Shown: in pieces, positions 34,168 through 43,925 of the stretch
How positions within the stretch are numbered: position 1 is the first letter of the stretch
How the letters are laid out: each line of letters starts with the position of its first letter
Assembly: GCF_000208865.1 (NCBI RefSeq)
Contig: NC_018391.1
Span: forward strand, 868,001-932,000
Length of the DNA: 64,000 nucleotides
From: Neospora caninum Liverpool
Taxonomy: Eukaryota; Apicomplexa; Conoidasida; Eucoccidiorida; Sarcocystidae
Direction: 5' to 3'
Program-made: the position numbers and the translations under genes
The notes under the pieces: generated by a model
The model's input: only the letters and a program-made list of their open reading frames with translations
Told to the model about the DNA's origin: nothing
Database searches by the model: none

Positions 34168-35561
34168 TCATACATATATTCATACATATATTCATACATA
34201 TATTCATACATATATATGTATATATATGCATATATGTATTTGCGTACATCAAATGGATGTTTGTATGCTGCGGATAGAAGCAATCATTTGCCCGCGTACA
34301 GCTGCTCAAGGACTCCCTGATAGAGACCAAAGATTTATGGGCGCCTTTTGTTTTGTTCACCTGAGTGTACTCGTGAAGCGACGTGATGAGGCAGGTGCGC
34401 GAGCCTTGGAACTGAATGAAAAACGTCTCAAACGAAGCGCCGCCTTCACCTCGGGGAAGAGGCACAACAAAGTGAGGGGCGACTTGCGCGCTGCGCAGAA
34501 AAAGAGGCAACACCAGCCGGCCTGCTCTTCGCATCCCCGTTCTCGCTTCTTTGTCCTTCCCCCCTCCTTCCTCCCTCAACCTCTCTTCCGCGGTGTTCTC
34601 TCCTGAGGTGGAGGCCGTCCTGCCGCATCTTCCCTCTCTTGTCTGGTGAGCGTCCATCTCGTTATCCGCCTCCCTCTCCCTCCTTTCGCCTGTCCTCGTC
34701 GCCTGTCCTCGTCTTCTCTTCTCTCTCCAGTCGCCCTTGTCCCCTGTCTTGCTTTGACTCTTTCTCTCCCTTTTCCCCTTTCTCTTTGTCCTCCGCCGCT
34801 CTCTTCTTTCTCCCGTCTGCCGCTGCCACCCTCCTCTCTCCTTATCTTTTATCTGCGCGCTCTCTCGCTCTCTCTCTCTCTCGCTGTCACCCGTAACTCT
34901 GTGCCCGCCCTGGTCTCTGCTTCTCCATCCTGCGCTTCCGTTCCCTTCGTTCCCTTTCTCCTCTTCCCTTTTCTTCTCTTCTCTTTTCCTCCCTTCTCTT
35001 TCCCTTCCTTCCGCCTCTTTTCCCGTCTTTTCCCTGTTCTTTCCTTTCCGCTCACGTGGATGCCAAGCGTTCAAACGCATCGTGTCCCGTGCTGGCTGCG
35101 ACGCTGAGTGTCTTGGTGCGGAAATGCTCGGCCCAAATCTTTGCAACTTCTTCTCGGCTTTTCAGACGCAACAAGGGAAGCTTCACGACGTCGCTCAGCT
35201 TCTTCGGGGACGGGTAAGATATGCAGAAGTGTCGGCGCGGGGAGTACATACACCCGAGAGCGGTGCGCAGTTCAGCGCCGCGGTCTGCGACGAGTCGTCG
35301 GAGGCTCCTCGCCAAGCCGCTGGATGCGCTCGGAGACGAAACGCGACACGAAGCGGCAGTTGAAAAACGCGAAAAGGGCCGAGAGGAATCGGAAGAAGCC
35401 GCCTGAGACGGACGAGACGCATACGAGGCCCGCACCGAGCGAACGGGTACGGACGAACAAGTGGAGAACGAGAGAAGCCCAGAGGCACAAGAGGCAGAAA
35501 CGGGGACGGACGACAAAAAATCTCCCTGCGGATTCGGGAAAACGGAGGAGCGCCGAGACAT
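32992..35561 (-). CDS. ATPAF1: ATP11/ATPAF1-like F1-ATPase assembly factor (copy 1)
   Basis: Mitochondrial chaperone that binds free F1 beta subunit during ATP synthase assembly (known for Atp11/ATPAF1; inferred here). Exons on the minus strand: 35561-35056, 34490-34361, 33291-32992; 936 nt, 311 residues, close to human ATPAF1. N-terminal ~100 residues are Ser/Arg-rich with RSVRASYASRP and RFSTAA, consistent with a mitochondrial targeting peptide. Family blocks: SREEVAKIWAEHFRTK, HFVVPLPRGEGGASFETFFI, then GEEKNLTLIQGDI, LLLLFYSDPN and FNLKPREFSFELFQDE. The start at 35561 is chosen because the frame upstream is shifted by an indel in the duplicate. The stop TAA at 32994-32992 overlaps a GTAAGT, so a further 3' exon is possible. 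It diverges from SLY1 across a 1.66-kb shared region. Confidence 0.88.
34119..34237 (+). repeat. (CATA)n and 14-bp TATTCATACATATA repeat in an ATP11 intron
   Basis: About eleven CATA units followed by about four 14-bp units, in the intron between ATP11 exons 2 and 3. The duplicate (51337-51388) is contracted by 56 bp, to about seven CATA units and one 14-bp unit. Confidence 0.9.
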
Positions 35562-37217
35562 CAGCACCTTGCGCTTTGCGGGCGAGACCACAGCCTGGCA
35601 TCGAAACAGCGCGTTCGCCCTCTCCATCCTATCCGAGTGTACAGACAGAGGGATACAAAATGGGAGACAAATTAGAGACACACAGAGAGAAGAAGAGCCG
35701 TTTACCCGTGGTTTTGCTTTTTCCACAGGCGAGGCCGATAGGAAATACGGGCGCGCGTAGCGAGCGACGCGGCATCGAGGCCAGAGGAAAGCGGGTATTT
35801 TCGGGCGAAAAGGCTGCACGAAGGCCAGAGAGTCGAGAGACGCGAGAAACTGGAAACTGCAAAAGAAGCGGAGGCGACCGAGCTCTGGCTTTTTTGACAG
35901 CAAGAGACAGAAAAGGGGAGCGGAAGGCCTTTCCACAGAGACAGGGCGACAGGCCACGGAGACAGGCAGGTCCCGATCCGCCTGCGCGTCAAAAGGGAGA
36001 AGATGTGAATTGCCGTTCAGACTGTTGCAACAGAGACTTGCCTTTTCCCCTCGCACCCTTTTCAGCGGAAACATACAGCTATCTGCTCATTCCGAAGCCG
36101 CCGTAGTGCTCTGAAGGAGAGAGACAATCATGTTTCCCTGGCGAATCGTCAATGCATCTCTCTCGACAACGCATGCACAGAGAGCGCTGCATGCATATGC
36201 GAGCTCAGTGGAGGTTAAGCCACAGCAACACGCGGCAATTTGCAAAAGACACGAAACGTCCCTTGAGCGGAAAACGTTGTTTGTCGTCTTGAGCGTGTGT
36301 CTTACCTTTTGAACGAGAGCGAGACAGCCGGAGTTGGAGGCTTCACCGGTTCCCTCTCTTGACTCCATCTTCCAGAGATCCTCTTCTCTGAACCGTTCCG
36401 TTTCCCTGCCCGTCGTTCGGCGTTTCCTCTGTCTCTCTCGCGCCCCGTTTTGTCTCGCTGTTTTGCTTCGTCGTGACTCGTTCGGTTCTTGTTCCTCTCC
36501 TTTGCTTTCCTCTCTCTTTTTCCCTTGCTCTCCTCTCGCTCCTCGCTCTCTCGCGTCGCTCTGCCTGCACACTTGTTTCCGTCCGGTTCGCTCCCGCCGT
36601 CTCGGCTTCTCGCCTTCTCGCCTTGCCGTGCGGCTGGTCCGCCCACCTGCGCTCTCTGCGCCTTTCCGCCACTCGGTCTCACGCTCGCCTTCTTTGTGGT
36701 TTTTCTTCTTCGTCTTTGCTCGAATCGCCGAAAATCCCAACTTAAAAGACGCGAGTTCTTTTCCTCGCGAAGCAGAAGCGCACGCGAGGACAAGGACCGG
36801 GAGCAGAGAGGCCGGGCGGAAAGACTGTGGAAAGAGGGGCGGAGACGGTCTCTGATTCGTGCCTTTCAGAGAGAAACCGAGGCGTTACTCGTTTCTCTTC
36901 AAGATGAGGGGAGTTTTGTCTTCGTTCACCCTTCTTTCGAGTTCCACCTGGCCTCGCCCGGTACCTTTTTGCCGATCGTAGCGCGCGAAGACACCCAAAT
37001 CTCCTCTCTTCCGACCCTCTTCTCTGCCGTTCTTCTCTTTTTCTTCTTCTCGTCTTGTTCTCTCCCTGTCCACTTCTTGTTCTCCTCGACCTGTCTTCTC
37101 CCCTTGTCTGTCTCTCGTGCGTCTGTCTCCCGTTTTAAAGTCTGCTCCATCTTGCCGCTGCGGTCCCCCAAGTCTGTGCGTTCGTCGAAGGATTCGCGTT
37201 TCAAAACCCGAGGGAGA
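35562..37217. promoter_or_regulatory. Divergent promoter region, ATP11 (-) / SLY1 (+)
   Basis: Start codons lie 1.66 kb apart and point outward. GCATGCA at 36171-36177 and TGCATGCA at 36188-36195 lie near the middle, matching the TGCATGC element known from Toxoplasma promoters. A long pyrimidine-rich stretch (36360-37150) leads to SLY1 and may hold its 5' UTR. Promoter activity is inferred. Confidence 0.45.
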
Positions 37218-38404
37218 ATGTCGTTGAACTTGCAGGAGCGGCAGGGCACCGCCCTCCAGGCGATGCTCGCCTTGGCTCCGCATCGGCCGAATTCTTTTTC
37301 GCAAACCGACGGGTCTCTCCCCCAAGCCTCCACCGCGTGGAAAATTCTCATTTTCGACCACGTCGCAAAAGACATCCTCGCCCCCCTTATGACGGTGAGA
37401 AAGCGGAAAAAAGGAAAACGACACGCACACACGCACGCAGCAGAACGCGTGGGGAAACACGAGACGTGAAAAGGAGAGAGGATATAACGAGAGAAGGGAT
37501 CGAAGATGATGCAGAGCACCACAGACGGACGGAGAACGTCGAAGAAGGCAAGAGACAGGGAGACCAAGAGAGAACTCAGGTCTCCGTTTCTGTTTCTTCC
37601 GTTTCCAGTTTTTTTGCTCGCCTTTGGCTTCCGTCCGTTCCGGTCGTCTCTTTGTGCCTCGGCTTCGTCTTCGTTCTAGACTTTCTGGGGTGATCTCCTT
37701 CCTCTCCCAACGTTTTCTCACTCTTCCACTGTTCGTCTCTCTGTCCCGACCGCGTTGCGGGCTCCTTCCTCTTCAGACCTTCCTTCCTCTTCCTTGGTCC
37801 TCTCCCTTCTTCCCTGCGTACTCGTCCTCTCTCTCCCTCTAGCCTTCCTTCTCCCAGCTGAGATTTCGCGCAGGAGCCGTTGTCGCGTCTTTCCTCTTGC
37901 TGCTGGTGCGGTGTCTTCTGGAGAGCCGCCTCGCGAGAGTGCTTGTCGGCATCGGTGCACAGTCCCGTTTTTAAAAACAGTTCCCTTCAGGAGAGACTGC
38001 CTCTGCACTATCCCTTGTGTTCACACTGGAAACCCAAACCGAGTCGCGACATCCAGGACTCGATCCTGAAAACGCTCTTTGCAGGTGGGCATGCTGCGAC
38101 GCCAAGGGGTAACTTTGCATCTGCCGCTCGCTTCCCGTCGGTCGCCTGTCCACGAAGCTCCAGCTGTTTACCTCCTGTCGCCGACCGAGGAAAACGTGCA
38201 GCTTTTGCTGGAGGAACTCCAGCAGAAACTCTACGCGTTCTACTTCTTCAACTTCACAGATCGGCTTTCCGAAGATCTCATGCAGCTTCTCGCTCGCGGA
38301 GCCGTCGAGGCGGTACAGACGCTCTGCGCCGACACTCGTGCCAGGCCGAATCTTTGTCTCTTACGCATCGACATGCTTTGCTTTCATACACAACAACACA
38401 CACA

Positions 38405-38556
38405 CCATGAATATGTATATATATGAATATGTATATATGGATATATATGAATATATATCTCTATATGTATATACGAATATATAGGAATATATATGAATAT
38501 ATATATATATGAATACGTATATATATGAACATATATAGATATATATATATCATGTA
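38405..38556 (+). repeat. ATATGA-type microsatellite in SLY1 intron 2
   Basis: Irregular AT-rich repeat of TATATGAATA units. The duplicate at 55594-55747 differs in TA number and one internal block. Confidence 0.85.
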
Positions 38557-38809
38557 TACAAACATAGATGTACATGTGCATGTGTCGGTTTCTGTATTGG
38601 TTGAGCCGTTGTGCGTGTTCGCGCTATTGTCCATCTTTGGTTCCTGTGTTGTTCTTTGCATTTTCGTTTTGCCGCTTCAGGGAATGGAGACGCAAGTTGT
38701 GTCGGTTGTGGATCGCTACGTGGACTACGTGTGTTTGTCTCCCTTTGAGTTTTCGCTGAACAAACCTGGAATTTACTCGATTCTAAACGGGCGCTCGTCA
38801 GACGCTCAG

Positions 38810-38992
38810 GCAAGCGGCGAGAAAACCGAAAAGGCAGTACGAGAACGAAAAGTGAAAAACAGACCAGGAGAAGGAGAAAAAGGGGAGGAGAGCCGCCTGA
38901 GGCTGACGTGAGGTATGGAAGAGAAGACGCACCCATTTCTTGATTCTTCACGTCTCGTTCGATTTTCCTTTTTGCTCTGTCTCTTCCCACAG
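38810..38992 (+). other. GC-AG intron in SLY1 copy 1
   Basis: After GAC GCT CAG the intron starts GCAAGC, with no usable GT nearby that keeps frame. The acceptor CCCACAG precedes ATC GAG GAG GCT at 38993. The join is phase 0 and gives the SLY1-like [17 protein letters not shown]. The same GC donor is kept in copy 2 (56004-56186). Confidence 0.75.
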
Positions 38993-41900
38993 ATCGAGGA
39001 GGCTGTGGCTGTTGCCGTGAACGGCCTATTCTGCGTTATCGCCACATTTGGTAGGTTTCTTTCTTTCTTTCTCTCTCAGTCTCCCCTTTCTCTGTTTGCC
39101 TTTCCGAGGGAAGTCGAAACGTGAAATGCGGACAAGAATGCATGCCCGAAAGCTCGTCTCGCAAGGCGTCCCAGGTTCTTGAGAAAAACGAAGCACAAGC
39201 GGCGACAGCGAAAGGCGCTCGACAAGAGCAGCGGGAGCGCGTAAAGGAGAAAAACTACGAGAAGGGAAGAAAAACGGAAGGCGCGATCTGTCTCTGCACT
39301 TCTCGCTCGAAGCTCCGGTGTTTTTGTTTCATGAAGAGCACAATAGAACCTGGATACCCTTTCGTAGAAACCTTTTGAGTTTTTGAGGTCTCTCCCTTAG
39401 AAAAGACTCAAACACTCTCAAAGACGGATAGCGCATTCTAGTGGTGGTGCCCGAAACACATCCATGCGCAAAGCTCTCGCTGCAAACGTGTTTTCCTTCA
39501 ATGTGCAAGTCAGATGATATATGCATAAATATGTATATACATACATATATATACATATATATATATACATATATACATTTGATCATGCATAATCATGCAT
39601 AGCCTGAAGATCAAATGTGCGTGTGTGGATGTGCGTGTCTTCTTTGCGTGCGTTTCTGGATACCAGACGAGTCTGGATTTTCGCTGTAAGTTTTCTGAAT
39701 CTGTCCCTGAAGGTGATGAAGATTCGCCGTTTTTTCTTCCCCCTCGCTTTTCCTTTCCCAGGCGTCGTTCCGCTGATTCGCTGCCCCGCGTCGCCGTCTT
39801 CGCCCGCTCGCAACGTCGCCATGAAACTTCAGGTCGGTCGTGCTCGCGTCCGCGCATGCAGTTGGCGAACTCTTTCTCGAAACGCTTCTGTGCATGCGTT
39901 GGTGGCGACGCACCGCGGGCTCCTCTCTGTTTGGCCGTATCGGCTTTTCGCTCTGGCAGAGACGAACTTTATGTCGCAGTGTGGTCTCGCATCTCACCCT
40001 CCGTTTTCAGCCTACACAATTGGGGGTTTAAATCTTGGGGACTCGGATTGAATGCTTGGAGAGGTCTTGCGGGGAACTCGAGGGGTGCGTAGCTGCGTGC
40101 AAGAGTGTGTGGATGCTGTCTCCAACAAAGACACTCGCGGTTCAAGACCGTTGCGCTCCCTCTTTATTTCCCGTAAAGGCGAGAGAGAGAGGGAACGTTT
40201 TGCTCTACGAGAAAGCCTGCGAATCTCCTGAAAACGAGACGCTAAACGTTTCCCTCCTCCCTTCCGCGACTCGGCTGTCTCTACACCGCATTTGACTCCG
40301 GAGGCTCGGCGGCAGTCAACCTTCGACGGCCGCCAAGTGTTTCGTTTTCCCTCGCGACTACTTGTCTGTTTGCAGGAGAGAGTCGCCACTCTCCCTCATC
40401 ATGTCCAAACGCAGATCTTTGGGCATGCGTCTTCCTCGCTGCATCGCCCGCTGCTGATTCTCCTGGTAGGCTGAAGAAGTCTGTTCGACTTTCCTGTCTC
40501 GTCGGAGGGAGGAAACGTGCATCCAGGTGCCTGCGTTTACTCCTTTCTCGACTTTGGCTCTCTGCGGTTTAATCCTAAAACCGCTTCTGTTTAGTTCTTT
40601 CTGTCTCGTGCGATTCGCGGATTCATGGCCCACCCTGCTCCCTCTCTTTGCAGGACAGAGATGTAGACCTCGCCGTCATGGTGCGTCACCCCTGGCTGTA
40701 CCAGCCTCTCTTCCACGACGTGCTCGGGTTGAGGTAGGCAACAGACGTTTCGAGAGGAAACATGAGCAGGTTCTCGCTGTTAACGGGGGTTGTCGCTCTT
40801 CCGGATTTCTCCGCGTGATCGCGTTTCTTGTTCCGCCACGTGCTGACGCTGCAGTCTCCGGCGGATGTGTCTCTTGGGCGCCTGCGATCTGAGTTTCTCG
40901 GCCTTCTTCTGTTTCCATTCCCTTCCGCGTTCTCTCGGTCCGCTCCCAAATCCGGTCTTCCCGTTTTTGCGTCGGCTTCCGGCTCTCCCCGCCCTGGTAC
41001 TCCTCCGTTTTCGGAGTTCCGGCCGGTTGGCGTTGCCTTCGCAGTGTGCCGCACTCTCTCGTGTCTGTCTTGAGTGGCCGCGGCCTCTGCAGACTGAGCG
41101 CCTCTGATGTTTCCATTTTCCAACGTGCATGCGCCTGCCTCTCTCTCTCCAGGTTGAACAGGGTGACAGTGCCCGTCGACGCAAAGGAGTCAGTCGCTGG
41201 CCCCCAGCCTCCGCGAGTTAAGACCTTCGACTTGGAGGCGTAAGCGAGAAGGACACGCGGCGGCTTGAAGAAAAACGGGTTTCCCTCCGTCCTGTCCTCA
41301 GAAGCAAGACTGGAGAGGACCAAAGTGAACCCGGGACATTGCGCTTTGTCGAGGAACGCCTCTACACAGGTTTCGTCGCTTCCGCGGGTGCACTGAAAGG
41401 CCAGCTTTTCCCCCGCGCGTTTCTACCCTTCTTCAATCGCTCCGTCCTTTTCGCCTGCACGTGTCTTCCCCGTGTTTCTTGTGCATTTGTGCGAACGCGT
41501 TTTCTCTCGTTCTCAAATGGTTTGTCTCTTCTTTTTTAGGCGCGACCAGTTCTGGCAGGAACACTCCGGCTCGCCGTTCCCCGACGCTGCTCTGGCCGTC
41601 AGCGACAGCCTCGCCGCCTACAACGCAAAGCTCCAGGAAATCAATGCGCAACAGGCTGCGGTCAACGCAGGCCCCGACGGCTTCGACGCGTCAGGTAGAA
41701 GAAAGAAAGACGAACATTCCAAAAAGAAATCCACAGGCTGAAGGACCGTCTCGGCTAGGCGCGTGCCCTGCATTCTTTCACTCTCTCCTCTTTGCCTCCT
41801 GTGGCGCTTCTTTTTGGACGTGTCCTCTTTGTGCGCGGGGGTGTCTCGGAGTTCCCATTCGACTTCCTCTCACAGCTGGCCACGTGCGCGTCGAGGAATC

Positions 41901-43639
41901 GCAGTGTCTCGCTTTTCTTCCGCGGTGCTGCTGTCCTCTCCGGACCTGTTTCGTCGCGTCTTTCCACATTCGACTTCCCACCCTCGCCCCTCTTGTCTTC
42001 GTCCCGTTTCTCGGCATTCCCTCCTCTCCCTCTTATGCTCATTCTTGTCTTCTGTCATTCTCCTGCGCTTTTTCCTCCACGTTCTGCTCCGCTTTCTCCT
42101 AGCTCTTCTCTTCTTACTGTCTCCTTTTCTTTGGCGTTGCGGTCGTCGCGCACTGCGGGTGACCCTGGTTGAGATCTGGATTGCCTGTATCTCTCTTTTC
42201 GCTTTCCGCGCTCGACTGCGTCTAGCTCCACGCATTGCGACAAGAAAGCGATTTGCATCTCACACTTGCGAGGGAATAGAAACGGGCTGCTGTCTCGGCG
42301 CGCGTCTGCCCTCAGGGTCGGCACAGGGGATTTTGACGGCAGTCAGCGCCTTGCCGGGTTTAACCGAGAAGAAACGGTCGTTGGATACTCACACCAGCCT
42401 GGCGACGGCGCTCGTCGAACAAATCAAGGCTCGCGGTCTCGACAGCTTCTTCGAGGCCGAGCAGAATTTCGACACAGACAGAGACGCCGACGCCGTCGCA
42501 AGTGCGAAAAAGATGATCGCGCGAAGCTCACCAGGCACAGCGGTCGACAAACTCCGCCTCCTCCTCGCGCTCTTCCTCAGTCGACGTAGGCGAGAAGCAA
42601 AAAGGAGACAGAGGCGGGAGAACAGACAGAGGACGAGAAGAAAAGGAGAGAGGGGTTCCTGACACAAAACCAAAAACAGGAAGAGGCGCAGAAAAGGAGA
42701 CCATCGCGGAAGTGTCTCGTGAAGGAGGAAGAAGAAAGCAGCTGGAGCGGCGGAGGGCGGTGTGTGCTGGTTTCGCAGGTTTTGAGTGGGACGCCCGTTT
42801 CGTTTTTTAAGTGCCTGGCTTCTTGCACAGAGACAGGAAAAGAGGTTTTCCATGCGGTCCGTGAGAAAAATCCACCGGCACAGAACAGGCGCCTGTCAGC
42901 CTCCCTGCCGCCTGTTTTGTTTTTTCTTCTCCGTTGAGGTGCGCGCTAACTTTCCGTGTCGGGCGGGGTTGTTTCTCAGCTTCCTGGCCGCCTCAGCAAA
43001 TTCAGCAGCTCGAAGAGATGCTCCGAGAGGAGACTGAAGGAGTCTCCACAGCCGCCCTCGACTTTCTCCGAATGCAGCAGGTGAGGGGGAGAGAGAAAGC
43101 AAGCGAGCGAGGGAGACAGGGCGGAGAGCGGAAAGTCGAGAGAGACAGACAGCGGAGAGACGGGGAGAGCGACGCAGGCGTGCAACTGCCGCACAACAGA
43201 CAGGCGAGGGAGAAGAACTAGGAAGAGAGATGGAGACGTTGACAGCGCAAGGTCGCGACGTACGCGAGAGCACACGGAGAGAGAGGCATCGCATGTGTGT
43301 CGCGCTTCCTCTGTCCTTCGCTCTTCATCTTTCGACTGTGCGCGTCGATGATTTGCTTTTCTTCGCAGAGCTTCCGGACGCTTCAGACCGCCACCCTCTC
43401 CTCGGCGAGCATGGGCACAGGTCCAGGAGGCACGGTGGGCGTCGGCGCCGGCGGTGCGGGCTCGGCGGCGCAAGCAGCTGTGGCGACTCTCGGAACCAAA
43501 TTCTTCGACAAAGGCCGGGGCCTTCTCCAGGTAAATCTGGCGGAGAGACACTGGAAACGGAGCGAAACCCCTCGCAGCCAAAGAGAAAACCCAGCGCCTC
43601 GATACGCTCGCATTTCCACGGTCACACACTCACCTACCT

Positions 43640-43670
43640 ATACATATATATATATATATATATATATATG
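43640..43670 (+). repeat. Chimeric (TA)n tract at the duplication junction
   Basis: Left flank (CACACACTCACCTAC) matches SLY1 intron 12 as at 60810-60822; right flank (TATGTCTGGACGTGCGCGTA) matches the DUG2 intron as at 22604 onward. The switch occurs inside the TA run. Confidence 0.92.
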
Positions 43671-43925
43671 TGTATGTCTGGACGTGCGCGTATGTAAATG
43701 GCTGCGGTTGTGAGTGTGAATGTGTCTGTAAGCGTGTACACATCTGTCTGTGTCTGTATATGTGTAGATGTTTATAAACATGTATAAGCAAGCGTGACGT
43801 CTTTCTGTTTCAGGTGTGACGGAGAGAACCGTGCACTGTGTTAGCACGCGAGGGGAAAAGTGCCGGATCTCCCTTTCGGTGCGAGTGTTTCGTTTTTTCC
43901 TCGTCTGTGTCGGTTGCCTCGGCAG

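Larger units (their letters stand above)
37218..43530 (+). pseudogene. SLY1: SLY1 (SCFD1) copy 1, truncated after exon 12
   Basis: Same exon structure as the complete gene at 54403-62104: 37218-37394, 38085-38312, 38681-38809, 38993-39050, 39762-39832, 40376-40465, 40654-40733, 41153-41239, 41540-41694, 42316-42585, 42980-43080, 43369-43530 (536 residues, no stop). The three final exons, including the conserved AIVFVVGGG block, are missing: intron 12 runs into the TA tract at 43640 and then DUG2 intron sequence. Splicing into the next DUG2 exon (43926) would be out of frame and stop after 32 codons. The N-terminal part is intact, so a shortened protein is conceivable. Substitutions against the full copy are few: GMETQ/GMVSQ, LFHDV/LIHDV, KTFD/KTYD, QAAV/QAAA. 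Confidence 0.85.
22569..43639 (+). repeat. Segmental tandem duplication, unit 1
   Basis: About 21 kb holding the last four exons of the DUG3-DUG2 gene, the secreted-family array with one assembly gap, ATP11, and SLY1 up to its twelfth exon. It is collinear with 43640-60822. Offsets drift from about 21066 on the DUG2 side to about 17190 on the SLY1 side because ~3.9 kb of array sequence is missing at the second gap. Differences are scattered single substitutions and repeat-length changes, except in the middle of the secreted-family gene. Confidence 0.92.

Noticed and set aside
34119..34237. CRISPR-like repeat array
   Set aside because: Simple CATA/TATTCA microsatellite without spacers, in a eukaryotic intron.
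34112..35146. 344-codon minus-strand frame across ATP11 introns
   Set aside because: Mostly Arg/Glu/Lys repeats from a pyrimidine-rich intron and a CATA repeat; only the segment 34361-34490 is a real exon.
35562..36074. Extension of ATP11 exon 1 upstream to 36074
   Set aside because: An indel just upstream of the chosen ATG shifts this frame in the duplicate, so it is unlikely to be coding.
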